This document shows positions 1 to 11,018 of a stretch of DNA of 64,000 bases, piece by piece. Numbering within the stretch: position 1 is the stretch's first letter; the number at the start of each line of letters is the position of its first letter. A program made the translations under genes and the position numbers. The notes under the pieces were generated by a model. It was not told the DNA's origin. It worked only from the letters and a program-made list of their open reading frames with translations, and did no database searches. The DNA is from Neoscytalidium dimidiatum (Eukaryota; Ascomycota; Dothideomycetes; Botryosphaeriales; Botryosphaeriaceae). The stretch is from contig CM074696.1 in the NCBI GenBank assembly GCA_037367355.1, forward strand, positions 4,464,001 through 4,528,000, given 5' to 3'.

Positions 1-321
1 TTGGACACCGACCAGCGGTTGCCGTGCGACACCGAGGTGCAGCGAGCAGCGACGCGTTTGCAGCAACGGCAGTACACAGTCAGCAGCAGCGGGGAAATAA
101 ACAAAGCGGCCACGAGTTCTTGAGCTTATGGAATGTTCCCGAATTCGCGGCAGACCCAGCCGCGCTGCCTTGGGTGCCCAGTATTCGACTCCGTTTAGCT
201 CCCCCCTCTAGGCCGTCTTTGCTACATTTTTCGGACGCCCAGGAGCCTGACCGTCCCGCCCTATCTGCCTCTGAATAAGCGTCCGCGCACGTAGCGCCGT
301 TCCGCCGACTGCTCGCCTCTC
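1..321. other. Upstream region of the TPR-DnaJ gene
   Basis: No gene is recognised here. The open frames in this stretch start with non-ATG codons and have no family resemblance. It presumably holds the promoter and 5' leader of the co-chaperone gene starting at 322. No TATA-like element stands out. Confidence 0.5.
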
Positions 322-2644
322 ATGGTTCTGCCCGGCATTTTCTCCAAACAAAAGAAGAACTCGACCGGCAGCCCAGCCTCACCACCTCCCACGCCGCCGC
401 AGCACGAGCACACGGCCCGCACCAGCACGCCGCCAGCGTCGCCCGAGAAGAGGCCCTCGAGCCAGAGCCACCGCAGCTCGCACAGCGCACGCTCCTCGCC
501 CGTCAAGGATCGTCATCGGAGGTCCGACTCGTCCCCCACCAAAAAGTCGGCCTTCTCGCGCGCCTCCCAAAACTACGACCCTGACACCCACCCACTCAAT
601 CTTCCGCCCGAGGTGCGTCGCCGCCTGTCAGCCCTGTCCAACAAAATGAGCGACCAACCGCAGAGCGCCCCCGCAACGCCTATGGATGTCGACCGTGAGG
701 CCACCGCCTCGCCCTCGCCCAAGCCGAACGGCACCGTGCAAGAGACAAACGGCGACAATACTGCACCGCCGCCTCCGCCGCACCGTACTCCTACAAGCCC
801 GACGCCGCAGAGTCAGCCCGTGGATGCCGAAGCATGCAAGGCTGCCGGCAACAAGTTCTTCAAGGCCAAGGATTATCCCAAGGCCATCCAGGAGTACACG
901 AAGGGTATGTGTTTTCCAACACTGTTTCTTGCGTCTCGAAATTTTTGTGGCTTTGGAATTGTTGGTATCACGCTCGGCAAGGGTTCCTAGTTAAGCACGT
1001 ACTACCCGCTGCTAGCTCCCATATGCAGCAACCCTCGCTAGCCGACTTGACAATTGCCGTTTCTGGCCCTTGTGACCTTGCCATACGAGGCCTTTGCTAA
1101 CGGTGTGCTTGCAGCTATTGAGGCCGATCCTAAGTCCGCGACGTACAGGTCCAACCGCGCTGCTGCTCTTATCTCTGCGAACCGCTTCCCTGAGGCTCTC
1201 GAGGACTGCAAGGTGGCCGGCGAACTTGAGCCGAACAATCCTAAGATCCTTCATCGGTTAGCTCGAGTCTACACTGCTCTTGGCCGCCCACAAGATGCTT
1301 TGGAAGTCTATGAGAAGGCCAATGCTAGCGCCAAGGACAAGGCCGCAGCCCAGGCTATGGCAACCCACCTGGCGCAAGCTGAGGAGCAGCTGCGCACCGG
1401 ATCTTCCGGCTCCATGGTCATTCATGCACTTGACCAAGCGGAGAAGGGTCTCGGTTCTGGTGTGACTGTGCCCAGGAAGTGGAGACTGATGCGTGGCGAG
1501 GCCTACTTGAAGATGGGCAACGTGAATGCTCTTGGTGAAGCCCAGAACCAGGCTATGGCGTTATTGCGTGCCAATAGCCAGGATCCAGAAGCACTGGTCC
1601 TTCGCGGACGTGCGCTTTATGCGCAGGGAGATAATGCAAAGGCCATTCAGCACTTCAGACAAGCTCTAGCTTGTGATCCGGACTTCAAGGATGCGGTCAA
1701 GTGGCTGCGTACCGTCCAGAAGCTCGACAGAATGAAGGAGGAAGGAAATCAGGCGTTCAAGAGTGGAAAGTACAAGGAGGCTGTAGACATCTACTCTCAG
1801 GCTCTTGAAGTGGATCCGCAGAACAAAGGCACCAACTCTAAGCTCCTTCAGAACCGAGCTACTGCCAATATCAAGGTAAGAATCTCAAGGATATCTGAGC
1901 GACTAGAAGCTGACAGCAAAATCAGCTCAAGAACTACCAGCAGTCTGTTGATGATTGCACACGCGCTCTTGAACTAGACCCCTCCTACACTAAAGCTCGG
2001 AAGACAAAGGCAAAGGCTTTGGGTGAACTGGGCCAGTTTGATGCCGCCATTCAAGAGCTCAACGCTGTCAAGGAAGCCAACCCTGGAGAGCCGGGTATCC
2101 AGAAGGACATCCGTAACATGGAGCTTGAGGCTAAGAAGGCCAAAAGGAAGGACTACTACAAGATCCTGGGGGTTGAGAAAGATGCGGATGATGCCACAAT
2201 CAAGAAGGCCTACCGCAAACTTGCTATCGTGCATCATCCCGACAAGAACCCTGATGATCCGGAGGCTGCAGAACGATTCAAGGACATTGGCGAGGCATAC
2301 GAGACGCTCAGTGATCCTCAGTACGTAAACCCAACCAGCTAAAAAATATGTCGGAGGGGTGCTACGGGAAATTTGCAACTAACATATTCCTTTTCAATAG
2401 GAAACGTGCTCGCTACGATAGCGGCGAAGATCTCCTAGATCCGGCCGACATGTTCGGCAGCGGTGGCTTCGGCGGCGGCGGTATGGGTGGCATGGGTGGT
2501 GGTGTCAACATCAGCCCCGAGATGTTATTCAACATGATGGGAGGAGGGGGCGGTGGTTTTGGCGGCTTCCAGCACACTGGCGGTTTCCCAGGTGGTGCTC
2601 GTGGTAGAGGTGGGCCACAATTCTCTGGAGGTTTCTCGTTCTAG
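322..2644 (+). CDS. TPR and DnaJ domain co-chaperone (DNAJC7/Tpr2-like)
   Basis: Four exons: 322-904, 1115-1875, 1926-2320 and 2401-2644, giving about 660 aa. The joins restore conserved motifs: the first gives EYTKAIEADP in a TPR, the second [15 protein letters not shown], the third [13 protein letters not shown] at the end of the J domain. Residues 1-165 are low-complexity Ser/Pro/Thr. TPR repeats fill roughly 168-515. The J domain lies at about 523-590 with KDYYKILGV and the HPD motif that stimulates Hsp70 ATPase. The tail is rich in Gly and Phe. The family links Hsp70 and Hsp90 in the cytosol. For intron 2 an acceptor at 1940 is also in frame, but the one at 1925 restores a full TPR. The ATG at 322 is the first in frame. 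An open frame follows the stop (see findings). Confidence 0.9.
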
Positions 2645-3138
2645 TTGACTACTTAACAGGCAATGGAGGCGATAAATCTGCTCGCCGTGGGAATAGCTAT
2701 GGCAAGACAAGGGGAGGTGGCACCGGTAACGTGCCTCGAGGTGGTGGAAGTACTGGCAAAGTAAAGACTGCCGGAGACTTTAAGACTGGTACGTCCGGTG
2801 ATGACAACTCTCGTGGCTCCGCAAAAGCCGACGGAGTCGGCGCTACGGACAGTACTTCCCAAGCCGGCGGAACTGGGAATCCTGGCACTCCTCGTCCTAC
2901 TGGTCCTCGTCCTGCTGGTCTCAAAAGGGCTCGTCATACTAGGCCTGGTACGGCTCACGCTCGAAACCTCGACAAGATGCCAACTCCTGACAAAACTCCA
3001 ATTCCCGCAAAGACACCGTCCAGCAGAGAGACTCCTCATAAAAATGCGGCGACTTCTGGAAACACAACTCTTCCCATTCGATCCCGCGAGAGTAATAAGC
3101 AAGATACTCAGGGAGATGGCAGGAAGCAGAAGAAGTAA
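2645..3138 (+). other. Open hydrophilic frame directly after the DnaJ stop codon
   Basis: The +1-shifted frame stays open from 2641 to a stop at 3136-3138. It encodes a Gly/Arg- then Lys/Thr/Pro-rich sequence that looks intrinsically disordered. A plausible 3' splice site (cttaacag) ends at 2659, just after the DnaJ stop. It could be an alternative last exon of the co-chaperone gene, or simply an open 3' UTR. I recognise no domain. An internal ATG lies at 2731, but no separate gene is supported. Confidence 0.3.
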
Positions 3139-5053
3139 CCATCGGCGGCCTTGCCGACATTGAGGACTTGCGACCATCCTAATGCCTGGAGTCTATTCAT
3201 TGGCAACACCTGCTTTTCCAATGCCTCGTGTCGAAGTATTTCTTTTGGACACGCATTGTCGAGTTTCATCCCAACAGTTTTTCACCTCCATGCGCACTCC
3301 TACTCCACAAGTTATGATGGTACACCAAAAGTGAAGGCACTAGTATTAAATAGGTTCCTGTTCCTACCACTATGGTTCAGTCTTTGGCATGACTTTCTTT
3401 CGGCATTTCTGGGCAGTACGGTAGATGAGCTCTTTTCCTACTGTTAAGTATTCTTTCGGTTTCGGTGATTAGTTATAGAGGTGGAAATCGCCCTCTTTTC
3501 CTTGTTTCATTATCCTACTCTTATCTCCATGGTCCGGGAGGAAACGTTTCTCGTGGCATGTTTTCGCGACAAATGGTCGGTCATATGAAAGAGTACAGAC
3601 ATTGCAGGCGTTCCTACCCTTTCTCGTACAACTTTTCGGTGGATCACTTTTTTGTCTCCATTTCTCCTTTTTCTTCCTTGAAGGAACGATGGGATATGTG
3701 AATCAGAGATGTCTTCCGCTTGGATTCGAACACACTACGCACAAGTCAGATGAAAGGGTACTCAGGCGTTTATCTTGGTGTGTGAAAGAGATTTCTGTAC
3801 AGGATAGGTGTTGGAATAGGAAACGCTCTCAAAGCCGACGATATCTTTTCCTGCTCTCGAGGCTTCTCCATGCATTTCCACGGTTTTAATCCTGCGCTCA
3901 GGTACGAATAAGCGTTACTGGTACTAATATCCGATTGATGTTTTTCCAAGAGCATCCGTCTGAGCATCTATGTTGCCCGCTACTCTCTTCGCCGCCTAAC
4001 CACCGATCGCGTGTTCTCATATCCCACTTTAGAGAGGTGTGTGCGTACAGCAAGCGGCCGTTGCCTAAAGATATCCACCTAAGTGTTATCATCTACCCAC
4101 TATGTGATGCGGACGTACTTTGCCGAATGTCCTTACTTACGTAACCGAAGCATATCCCGTTGGTGCAGTCAACTGTTCGAGGCTTGCCTCACGTGCTTAA
4201 TAGAAAGGGTACGTTCAAGCCTAAGGATTGTCCATCCGTGTGCATTTAGGAAATAAATGGATACTAGTAAAGGTTCGTACAATTTAATGGGCACAGCGTC
4301 GCCTACTTCATACTATCGTAGATTCGCGATGTGAGGTTTATTCATTCAATGTTGCAACGATGACATAAGTAGAAATGCACAGGTAAGTAGAGCAGTCATC
4401 CGGATAAGTGTAATCTAGAATTCTTACAGTATCTGTGTCCAGGTGTCTACACCAGCTGCCCATAGCTGCACCACATTTTCGCGTATTCCTATCGACTGGC
4501 TTAATATTCCCCCGGGGTGGAAGTCCGCTGCGATGCTTTCCATGAGAAATTACCAGATTTCTGACGAAAGGCAATCAAGACAATCAAGGCAGTCAAGGTC
4601 AATATAGCTGTTAACCCACACAAGATTTCTTGGAGGAAGTTGCCTGATCATTCCGCATTCGAGCAAGCTGTACCCTGCTCTTCCTTTTCTATATCATTCA
4701 TTCTCATAATTGTTTATGATTGTTGAAAACGTCCAAGACTCATCTGTAATTGTTCAGGTGGAACCTCATATAACAATACTGCAGCATTGTTCCTCATTAT
4801 CGGCCACATGGCATATGCACAGCTGCTGGTACTGGAGTCGGAGTGAATATCTGTTTACCACCCACTTCCCGATCAGGGTTAGCCCGAATCCAGACAGGCT
4901 TTTCACATTCACCTACCCTGTGAATGTGACTTCACAATAGCTACATTTAGCATTGTCGCTACGCGGTGCCAGATCTTCGTGTTACTTAAAGTCTGCCTCT
5001 CTTCTATACCCACCGACTTTTCTTCTACACCAAAATCCATACCAACCTTCACC
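3139..5053. other. Gene-free intergenic stretch, moderately AT-rich
   Basis: No ORF here resembles a protein family, and those present are short. The only notable content is one degenerate copy of the dispersed hairpin element at 4389-4453, annotated separately. The right end, from about 4940, is presumably promoter and leader of the membrane-protein gene. Confidence 0.6.
4389..4453. repeat. Hairpin element, degenerate copy 1
   Basis: The left arm (4389-4407, core GCAGTCATCCGGAT) matches the consensus arm of the family well. The right arm (4435-4453, gtgtccaggtgtctacacc) is a weak inverted match. The consensus arm is roughly GAAGCAGTCATCCGGACGT. Identification rests on the left arm. Confidence 0.45.
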
Positions 5054-7264
5054 ATGGATTCCGAATACATCTCTCCGATGAACTCGGAGCTTTTCGATTT
5101 CATCGTCGAGCTCGTCTCCACCATCTTCTCGGCCTTCTTTGCCGGCATTGCCGGCCTTTTCACCTCACTTTATCACATTATCTCTACCATCCTCTCCGGC
5201 ATTTCCTTCATCGCCTCAAACACCGTGTACACAGCAATCAGCGTGTATGTATGGCTTGCAAAAGCCATACTAATTTCCTCTTTGCGCCTTGCTTGCTTTG
5301 CTGTCCCGCAATTCTACCACCTCACCTTGGTCTTCTTCAGCTGCGCCGCCTATCCGTTCATCAACTGGCCCATCATCATGTCAGTTATTCTGGGCATCGC
5401 AACGATTGCCTACATCATTACAAATTCAAAAGCACGCAACATCGTTCGCTTCTGGCTCTTTGAGCCCATCCACATATACATCTACCGCACCATAGACACT
5501 CTTAAGGAAGAGTGTCTAACAGCATGTGATAGCTACCAGCGCGAGCGTGCCCGGAAAGCGGCAGCAGCGGCAGCCACCACAGCAGCAAGAGCAACAACGC
5601 GCGTAACCTCCACACCACCCGATCCGTCCCCCGAAATAGTCATACACCCGGTCTGGGCCGTCAATCAATCGGCACCACAGCCACAGACGCCCATCGAACC
5701 ACTATTCCCTGGTTCCTCGTTCTCTTCCTCCTCATCCTCCTCCTCCGCCTCCCGCTCCGACCACATCCACGACACCGAAGCTTACGAATGGTACACCAAA
5801 ACCGGTCGCTATGCCTCTTGGGCGCGTACCTACCGCCCACCGTCTCAGCAATACCCCCACGCTCGCGCCCCTACGGACTTCACCCGCATGCCGCCCTCCT
5901 GTACTCCCTCGCCGTCTTCTCGTAGCGGAGCCTCGAGCATCCTCACGCCGCAACAGCAATGTCTTCTCCATAGTCCTGAAGATGTTCAATGGCAGCTCAA
6001 CGAGCTGCGCGCCGCACTGGGCGATCCAGCTGAGGAAGCATCGTTCCTGGGTCGTGGTATGTCCGAGCTGCTCGGATGGGGAGGCTCTCTGGCACGTCTC
6101 GCCCCAAGCGTGCGTGACGCGGCAATCGACCACTGGCGAGACCAGCGTATCCGAATGTTTCTAGCCAGCGATGTGGAGATCTGCCAGCTGCAGGGGCCAA
6201 AGAGGGGAATGGCAAAGTCATGGAATGATGGCGTTCTGCGTGGAGGAGAGCTTGAATGGTTGGGAAACCTGAAGTTGGGAAGCCCGCTGCGAGAAGAAGT
6301 TCTGATGGCTGTCGTAATGAAGTACTGGGAGCGTAAGGTTGCCGTTGGGAACTCGTTCGCTGCATCTGCTCCAGCGTCTGCGATTGTTGGTGGTGGAATC
6401 CTGGGCACTAGGACTACTCCATCATCCTTCGCAGCTTCGGCCCCGGCCGCCATTCCCACTGCTCAGGGACTCTCGACACTCCAGACTTCTGCCTCTCAAC
6501 ACGCGCTTGTTCCTTTCCAGAACATCACCGTTGCTCCACAGACCACTTCCGCCATCACGACTCCCGCGTCCACGGCTCCCGCTTTCCAGAACGTCACAGC
6601 GGCTCCGCAGTCTCCCTTCGCCCCCAAGACTCCCACATCCACGACACCAATCGCGCCGCCGCCCTCATCGCTCCTCCCGACGACCACACTCACCGCGGAC
6701 CACCAGCCCATCCACAGCTCATCTATCCCACACCCCGCAGCCTCGACCACGCCAGCCGGCCCGCCTGCCTCAACAACACCAGCGGAATCCCTCTACCGCA
6801 TCGTCCCCTCCTCCTCGTCTTCCAACCCGGACCCTTTCTCCAACCCTCCTACCCCACCCGTCCGCAACCGCAACATCTGGGCCGAGTCCGCCGCCTCCGT
6901 CTTCGGTCCGCCCAAGAGCGCGTCGCTTGCTCCCTCGCCGAACGGGAACGCCGCCGGCGCCGGCTCGTCCGTGCTCGCGTCCGCGGTGGCGTCGCTCCCC
7001 TTGTCGTCAAGTGCCACAGCCGCCAGGGGTGCGACGGCAGTCGCCGGCGCTGGCGCTGGTGTTTCTGCTGCTCCACGCGCCCCTGCGTCCGCGTCGTCCA
7101 TTCTCGCCGCTGGTGCGGGGTCGATTCTCGGGACGCCGCCTGCACGTCCTGCTCCCCCTGCTGATGGTAGCGGAGCCGGTGCTGGCGCTGGCGCTGCTGG
7201 CGTGACGTTCTCGTGGTCGAAGCCCGCTGCTGTGCCCAGCGGTCCGTCCGTCTTTGCGAAGTAA
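5054..7264 (+). CDS. Serine/proline-rich integral membrane protein, unrecognised
   Basis: Single exon, 736 aa from the ATG at 5054. The frame is open to 4979, but 5054 has a good context (ACCATGG) and begins a natural N-terminus. Residues about 10-135 contain several hydrophobic segments, plausibly three or four transmembrane helices. A basic, Ala-rich coiled stretch follows (RERARKAAAAAATTAARA). The middle has a poly-Ser run and a more ordered section with Trp, Leu and charged residues (about residues 310-425). The C-terminal 300 residues are Ala/Pro/Ser/Thr-rich and probably disordered. I do not recognise the family. Membrane location is inferred from composition only; an organelle or nuclear-envelope anchor is possible. 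No intron is needed. Confidence 0.75.
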   Translation: MDSEYISPMNSELFDFIVELVSTIFSAFFAGIAGLFTSLYHIISTILSGISFIASNTVYTAISVYVWLAKAILISSLRLACFAVPQFYHLTLVFFSCAAYPFINWPIIMSVILGIATIAYIITNSKARNIVRFWLFEPIHIYIYRTIDTLKEECLTACDSYQRERARKAAAAAATTAARATTRVTSTPPDPSPEIVIHPVWAVNQSAPQPQTPIEPLFPGSSFSSSSSSSSASRSDHIHDTEAYEWYTKTGRYASWARTYRPPSQQYPHARAPTDFTRMPPSCTPSPSSRSGASSILTPQQQCLLHSPEDVQWQLNELRAALGDPAEEASFLGRGMSELLGWGGSLARLAPSVRDAAIDHWRDQRIRMFLASDVEICQLQGPKRGMAKSWNDGVLRGGELEWLGNLKLGSPLREEVLMAVVMKYWERKVAVGNSFAASAPASAIVGGGILGTRTTPSSFAASAPAAIPTAQGLSTLQTSASQHALVPFQNITVAPQTTSAITTPASTAPAFQNVTAAPQSPFAPKTPTSTTPIAPPPSSLLPTTTLTADHQPIHSSSIPHPAASTTPAGPPASTTPAESLYRIVPSSSSSNPDPFSNPPTPPVRNRNIWAESAASVFGPPKSASLAPSPNGNAAGAGSSVLASAVASLPLSSSATAARGATAVAGAGAGVSAAPRAPASASSILAAGAGSILGTPPARPAPPADGSGAGAGAGAAGVTFSWSKPAAVPSGPSVFAK

Positions 7265-7944
7265 GCTGGACTTGGTGGTTTCGGAGAAATAATGATGACG
7301 GGCGAGAGACAGAGCTTCAGCTTTGCGCCTCTGTTGGATGGGTGGATCTGCCGGAATGATTGTGCTTCCGAATTTCTTTTTTTTCTCTCTCTCTCTTTCT
7401 TTGATAGTTTCTCTCTGGGGCCCGCATAGATGCTGTTTTACAAGTTTTGATTCTGGTGGAAAAGTTTGAAGGCACCTTTTCTTTCAATTGCTCTGCGGTT
7501 TTTCCCTGAAGGAAGGAAGCGGGACGGTGTGTTTGATCTCTCTCCATTCCTCGGTCTTTTTTTTTCTCTTCTACGACGGACGTCAGGTAGCTCATATTCC
7601 TGCATAGCGACGGTCAACTTTGCACAGCATAGCGTATGGCAAGGGGATGGCCGTCTTACAGTTCTCTTTTCTCTAATTTCAAGGCCACTGCTTCTACTCA
7701 ATCTATCGCGATCTGTGAGGCAGGAATAGGCATCCTCCCACATCACCGTTATTCTTTGAGAGAGTAATCAATAGTCTTTCCGTTTCACCAATACGCAAAA
7801 CACTCAAAGAGAGCTCGCTCTTCCCTCCAAATCACCATACAGTGACATCCCGTCCCATCATTCCTCATCTTCCATAATAAATGGGAGAACACAAAAACCA
7901 AAAAAAAAAAAAAAAAGAAGCGCAGCAAATCCACCCTGACCGCC
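7265..7944. other. Convergent intergenic region with a poly-A tract
   Basis: This lies between the 3' ends of the membrane-protein gene (+) and the Nudix gene (-), so it should hold both 3' UTRs and terminators. A run of about 17 A lies near 7900-7916, and pyrimidine-rich CT repeats occur near 7377-7401. No gene is supported. Confidence 0.6.
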
Positions 7945-8959
7945 CTAATCACTCACCTCCCCCCCACCACCGCCCTCCTCTTCCTCGCCCACCAACCCCT
8001 CCATCTCCAACCTCCTCACCACGGCCTCCCACCCCCGCCTCACCACATCCGCCATGACGCTCGCGCCGCCCAGCCGCGCGGCCGCCTCCGCCACGGGCAC
8101 CAGCTGCGCGTCGTACAGCGCCTCCTCCTCATCCACGCCCGTGCCCTCCCACCGCCTGGGCTCGTACCCGCGTTCCCCTTCCCCTCCACCGTCCCCGTCC
8201 TCCTGCCGCACCCTCTCCCGCAGCGTCAGTCCTTCCGGATAGGGCGGCGGGGCCACGTACGGCGAGGAGGGCGAGGGGGGAGGCAGCGAGGCCTCGAGGG
8301 CGGGGGCCAGCGTTTCGGCGGCGTGCCAGAAGAGGAGGTATTGCGTGCGCGGGGAGACGGGGAGGAGCTGCGTCCAGATGGGCTCGGTGGTGAAGAGGGG
8401 GCGGCGGGTGGCCGTGGAGGGGGAAGAGGAGGATGAGGCAGCGTGGTGGGCGGGGGAGGGTTGGCGGTGGGGGAGCGGGAGCGGGAGGAGGCGGTTGCGG
8501 TAGCCGGACTGTTTGGGGGGGAAAGGAAGAAGGACGCGTGAGCTTTGTTTTTTTTTTCTTTTTCTTTTTTTTTTGGATGGGTGATGGGATGTTGGTTCGA
8601 GGATGCTCGAGGTCTTTTTGGGAAGGTACTGGAGGGAGGGAATAAGGGGGTTTGAATGCTTGCTATCAAGTGCTCCGAATTGGGCGGTGAAATCAACGTA
8701 CTTCCTCGAAGCCTTCGCGCTCGGCGGCTCGCGTCGTCTCCTCCCCGGCGTCGCGGCGGCCTTTCGGCAGGAACCAGTAGCGGTCGCGGGTGTGGTAGCA
8801 CAGCACGACGCGAGCGGTGGCGACGTGGAAGATGGCGACGCCGCAGCCCACGACCAGGTGCTCGCACGGGAACTGGGCGGCTAGGGCCTGGCTGCGGACC
8901 GGACGGCGGGTCGGCGGCGGGATTTGGACGGCGGTGAGGTCATTGATGGGATCGGGCAT
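7945..8959 (-). CDS. Nudix hydrolase
   Basis: Two exons on the minus strand, 8959-8702 and 8508-7945, encoding 273 aa. The Nudix box (GX5EX7REUXEEXGU) is complete only after splicing: G67, E73, then REGFEE at 81-86 from exon 1 and SGY at 87-89 from exon 2. Upstream, WFLPKGRR is the usual lead-in to the box. These enzymes hydrolyse nucleoside diphosphates linked to another moiety, and the glutamates bind the catalytic metal. The substrate cannot be told from sequence. The C-terminal part ends in an acidic Glu/Gly run. The 193 bp intron has a GTACGT donor and an ACAG acceptor and contains a long pyrimidine/T tract. An ATG further upstream at 9100 is in frame, but 8959 gives a more family-like N-terminus. 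Confidence 0.82.
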
Positions 8960-11018
8960 GGATGGAGAGGTCGAGAAAATGCCAATGGAGAGCTGTGGGG
9001 GTATATGAAGGGAGGATGAATTAAAACGCGGGGGAGGATGCGGGACGGGAGACGCGACGTGCACCCTTGTCAATCCGGGCGGAGCTTGGGTGGAGACCAC
9101 GGACGCGGTTGCCGCTGCTTTTTATAGTCTGGACATCGACCGGTTTGATCCATGAGGCCTTTTGATAAATCCGCGAATCCAACTGATGAGGCTGAGCACG
9201 TTCCTCTGTGGCTTTGTCGAAACGCGTACCGAAGCAGGATGCTTGTCGTTGAAGTTGGCTGCCTGCTTGGTATGACGTCACCCTGTCACCGTAAACCTTC
9301 CTCGTCTCTCCACGCGGTACGGCGTCTTCTTTTCAACCGGTCTTTCCATTCGTGTCTTTACGAGTGCCTGCTGCCGCTGCTGCTGATATGAAAGAGTCCA
9401 GGGAACCGGATTCCTATATCATTCTGCGCTACGAGTACATTAGCTGCAGGAGTGTTCGCATTCCCCGCTGGTCATTCCTACTGCGGTGCTTTCGGAAACC
9501 ATTACATCTTCGTGCTTCATCTCATTTGTTAGCAGGCTCAAAGATGAAGCGGTGCAAATATGCATGATCAACATGCTCCACATTGCGGAGCAGTGAGAGC
9601 GGCACAGGCGACGGAAAACCTTTCGCGAATTGGTAACACGATGGCTGAGCAGAGGTGCAGTCTGAGGACCAGCAGCATCTGCAAGTTTGACGTAGACTGG
9701 CTCACGGGCATGATATGTGGTGCGTGCACTGGTTATGGTGAGGCCAATTGAGCAAGGCCCTCAGAAGAGTTGAAGATGAGGCGGAGCGGTGGAAGTAATG
9801 AGAGAATACTGAGCAAAGGTGATTCTGGCCCGCAAGGAAGTCCCGTCGCAGCTAGCCGTCTGGCGCAGCAAAGGGCAAAGCACCTGGTATCAGCCAGCCC
9901 TCCAAAGAGACTACCACCCCTTCTAGGTGTACCATCTCCCGAGCATCGGCGTCTAGCCTCTCCGCCGCAACTGCTAGAGTGCATTAGACGACAATACCTG
10001 GCTACAGCTGGGCGAGCGTCTCCTATATCCAGAGCAGGTCGAGCAACTGGCGCTTTTTTATTTTTTTTTTAAAAAAAAGAATGAAGAACTTAGTCGTCTG
10101 GAAGTACACGGTATACTCTTTGGCACGATGGAGCGGGAAGTCTGAGTTTTTGAACAGTAGCAAGAGCGTGTTCTCCTGGCGATGAATGTAGGTCTAGAAG
10201 CACCTCGTGACTCTGAATATGGAATGATAGAGCAGGTAATGCTTTTAAAAGGGGAAGGGGCGAGGTGTCTCAAGCCGGCGGCGTCTGGGCGAGACAGGCG
10301 TAGAGGTGTCGGTCGGGAGGTCAGCCAATCATATCATGGCCACTGGCAGCCGCAGAATACCGACACCCGCGCGCAATATCCGTCAATATGAGCAAGACAA
10401 TCGACTGCTGCGTTGGGCATTGCCGGAGGCATGGCAAAAGCATCAGAAAGAAGAAAAAGGGCCGGTTCTTTTTCTTCATTGACTGGGCGCGCGGAGCAAA
10501 GAAAGAAAAAAAAAAAGAAAGAAAAATTGGTATTCAGACCCCTGCGAGCGGCCCGTGCGCACCGGGCGCGCGCGCCAAAGGCGATTTGCGAAAGTCGTGG
10601 CACAACTGGTCCATCTCACGGTCCGTCCAACCCGCCAGAATCTAGTAGTATATGCCTGGATTTTCATGAGAGCTTGCAAGTACCTCACTGGAGGAACGCC
10701 GTCTTGTTTTTGAGAAATCAGTCCGGATCGATGTGGTCGCTTTGAGGTGTGGGTGCGATCCTGTGTGCTGCGACTTTTGCGAGCAGGCCGCGGGCGTTGA
10801 CGTCGTTTGTCGATCCTTCCGCCTCTAAGCTCCCGACCAACTACCTAACCCTTCTTCCCTTTTTCTTTTTCTTTTTCTTTTTTCTTTTTCATCCCAAGCC
10901 CGCATGCTTTTTTTTTTTCCGGCTTTCGCAGTCACACGGCCCAGTGCCCTTGTCCACCCACCTCGCTCTTTAAATCTTGCCCGTTTCCGGCCGGCCCCTG
11001 CGCCCGCTCTTGTTCACG
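8960..11018. other. Divergent intergenic region
   Basis: This separates the Nudix (-) and glutamine-rich (+) genes and must contain both promoters. It holds several A/T homopolymer runs, including a T-run followed by an A-run at about 10053-10078 that could pair with itself, and purine-rich A/G tracts near 10445-10525. A T/C-rich tract at 10855-10920 precedes the glutamine-rich gene, as is common in fungal promoters. No coding sequence is recognised. Confidence 0.55.
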
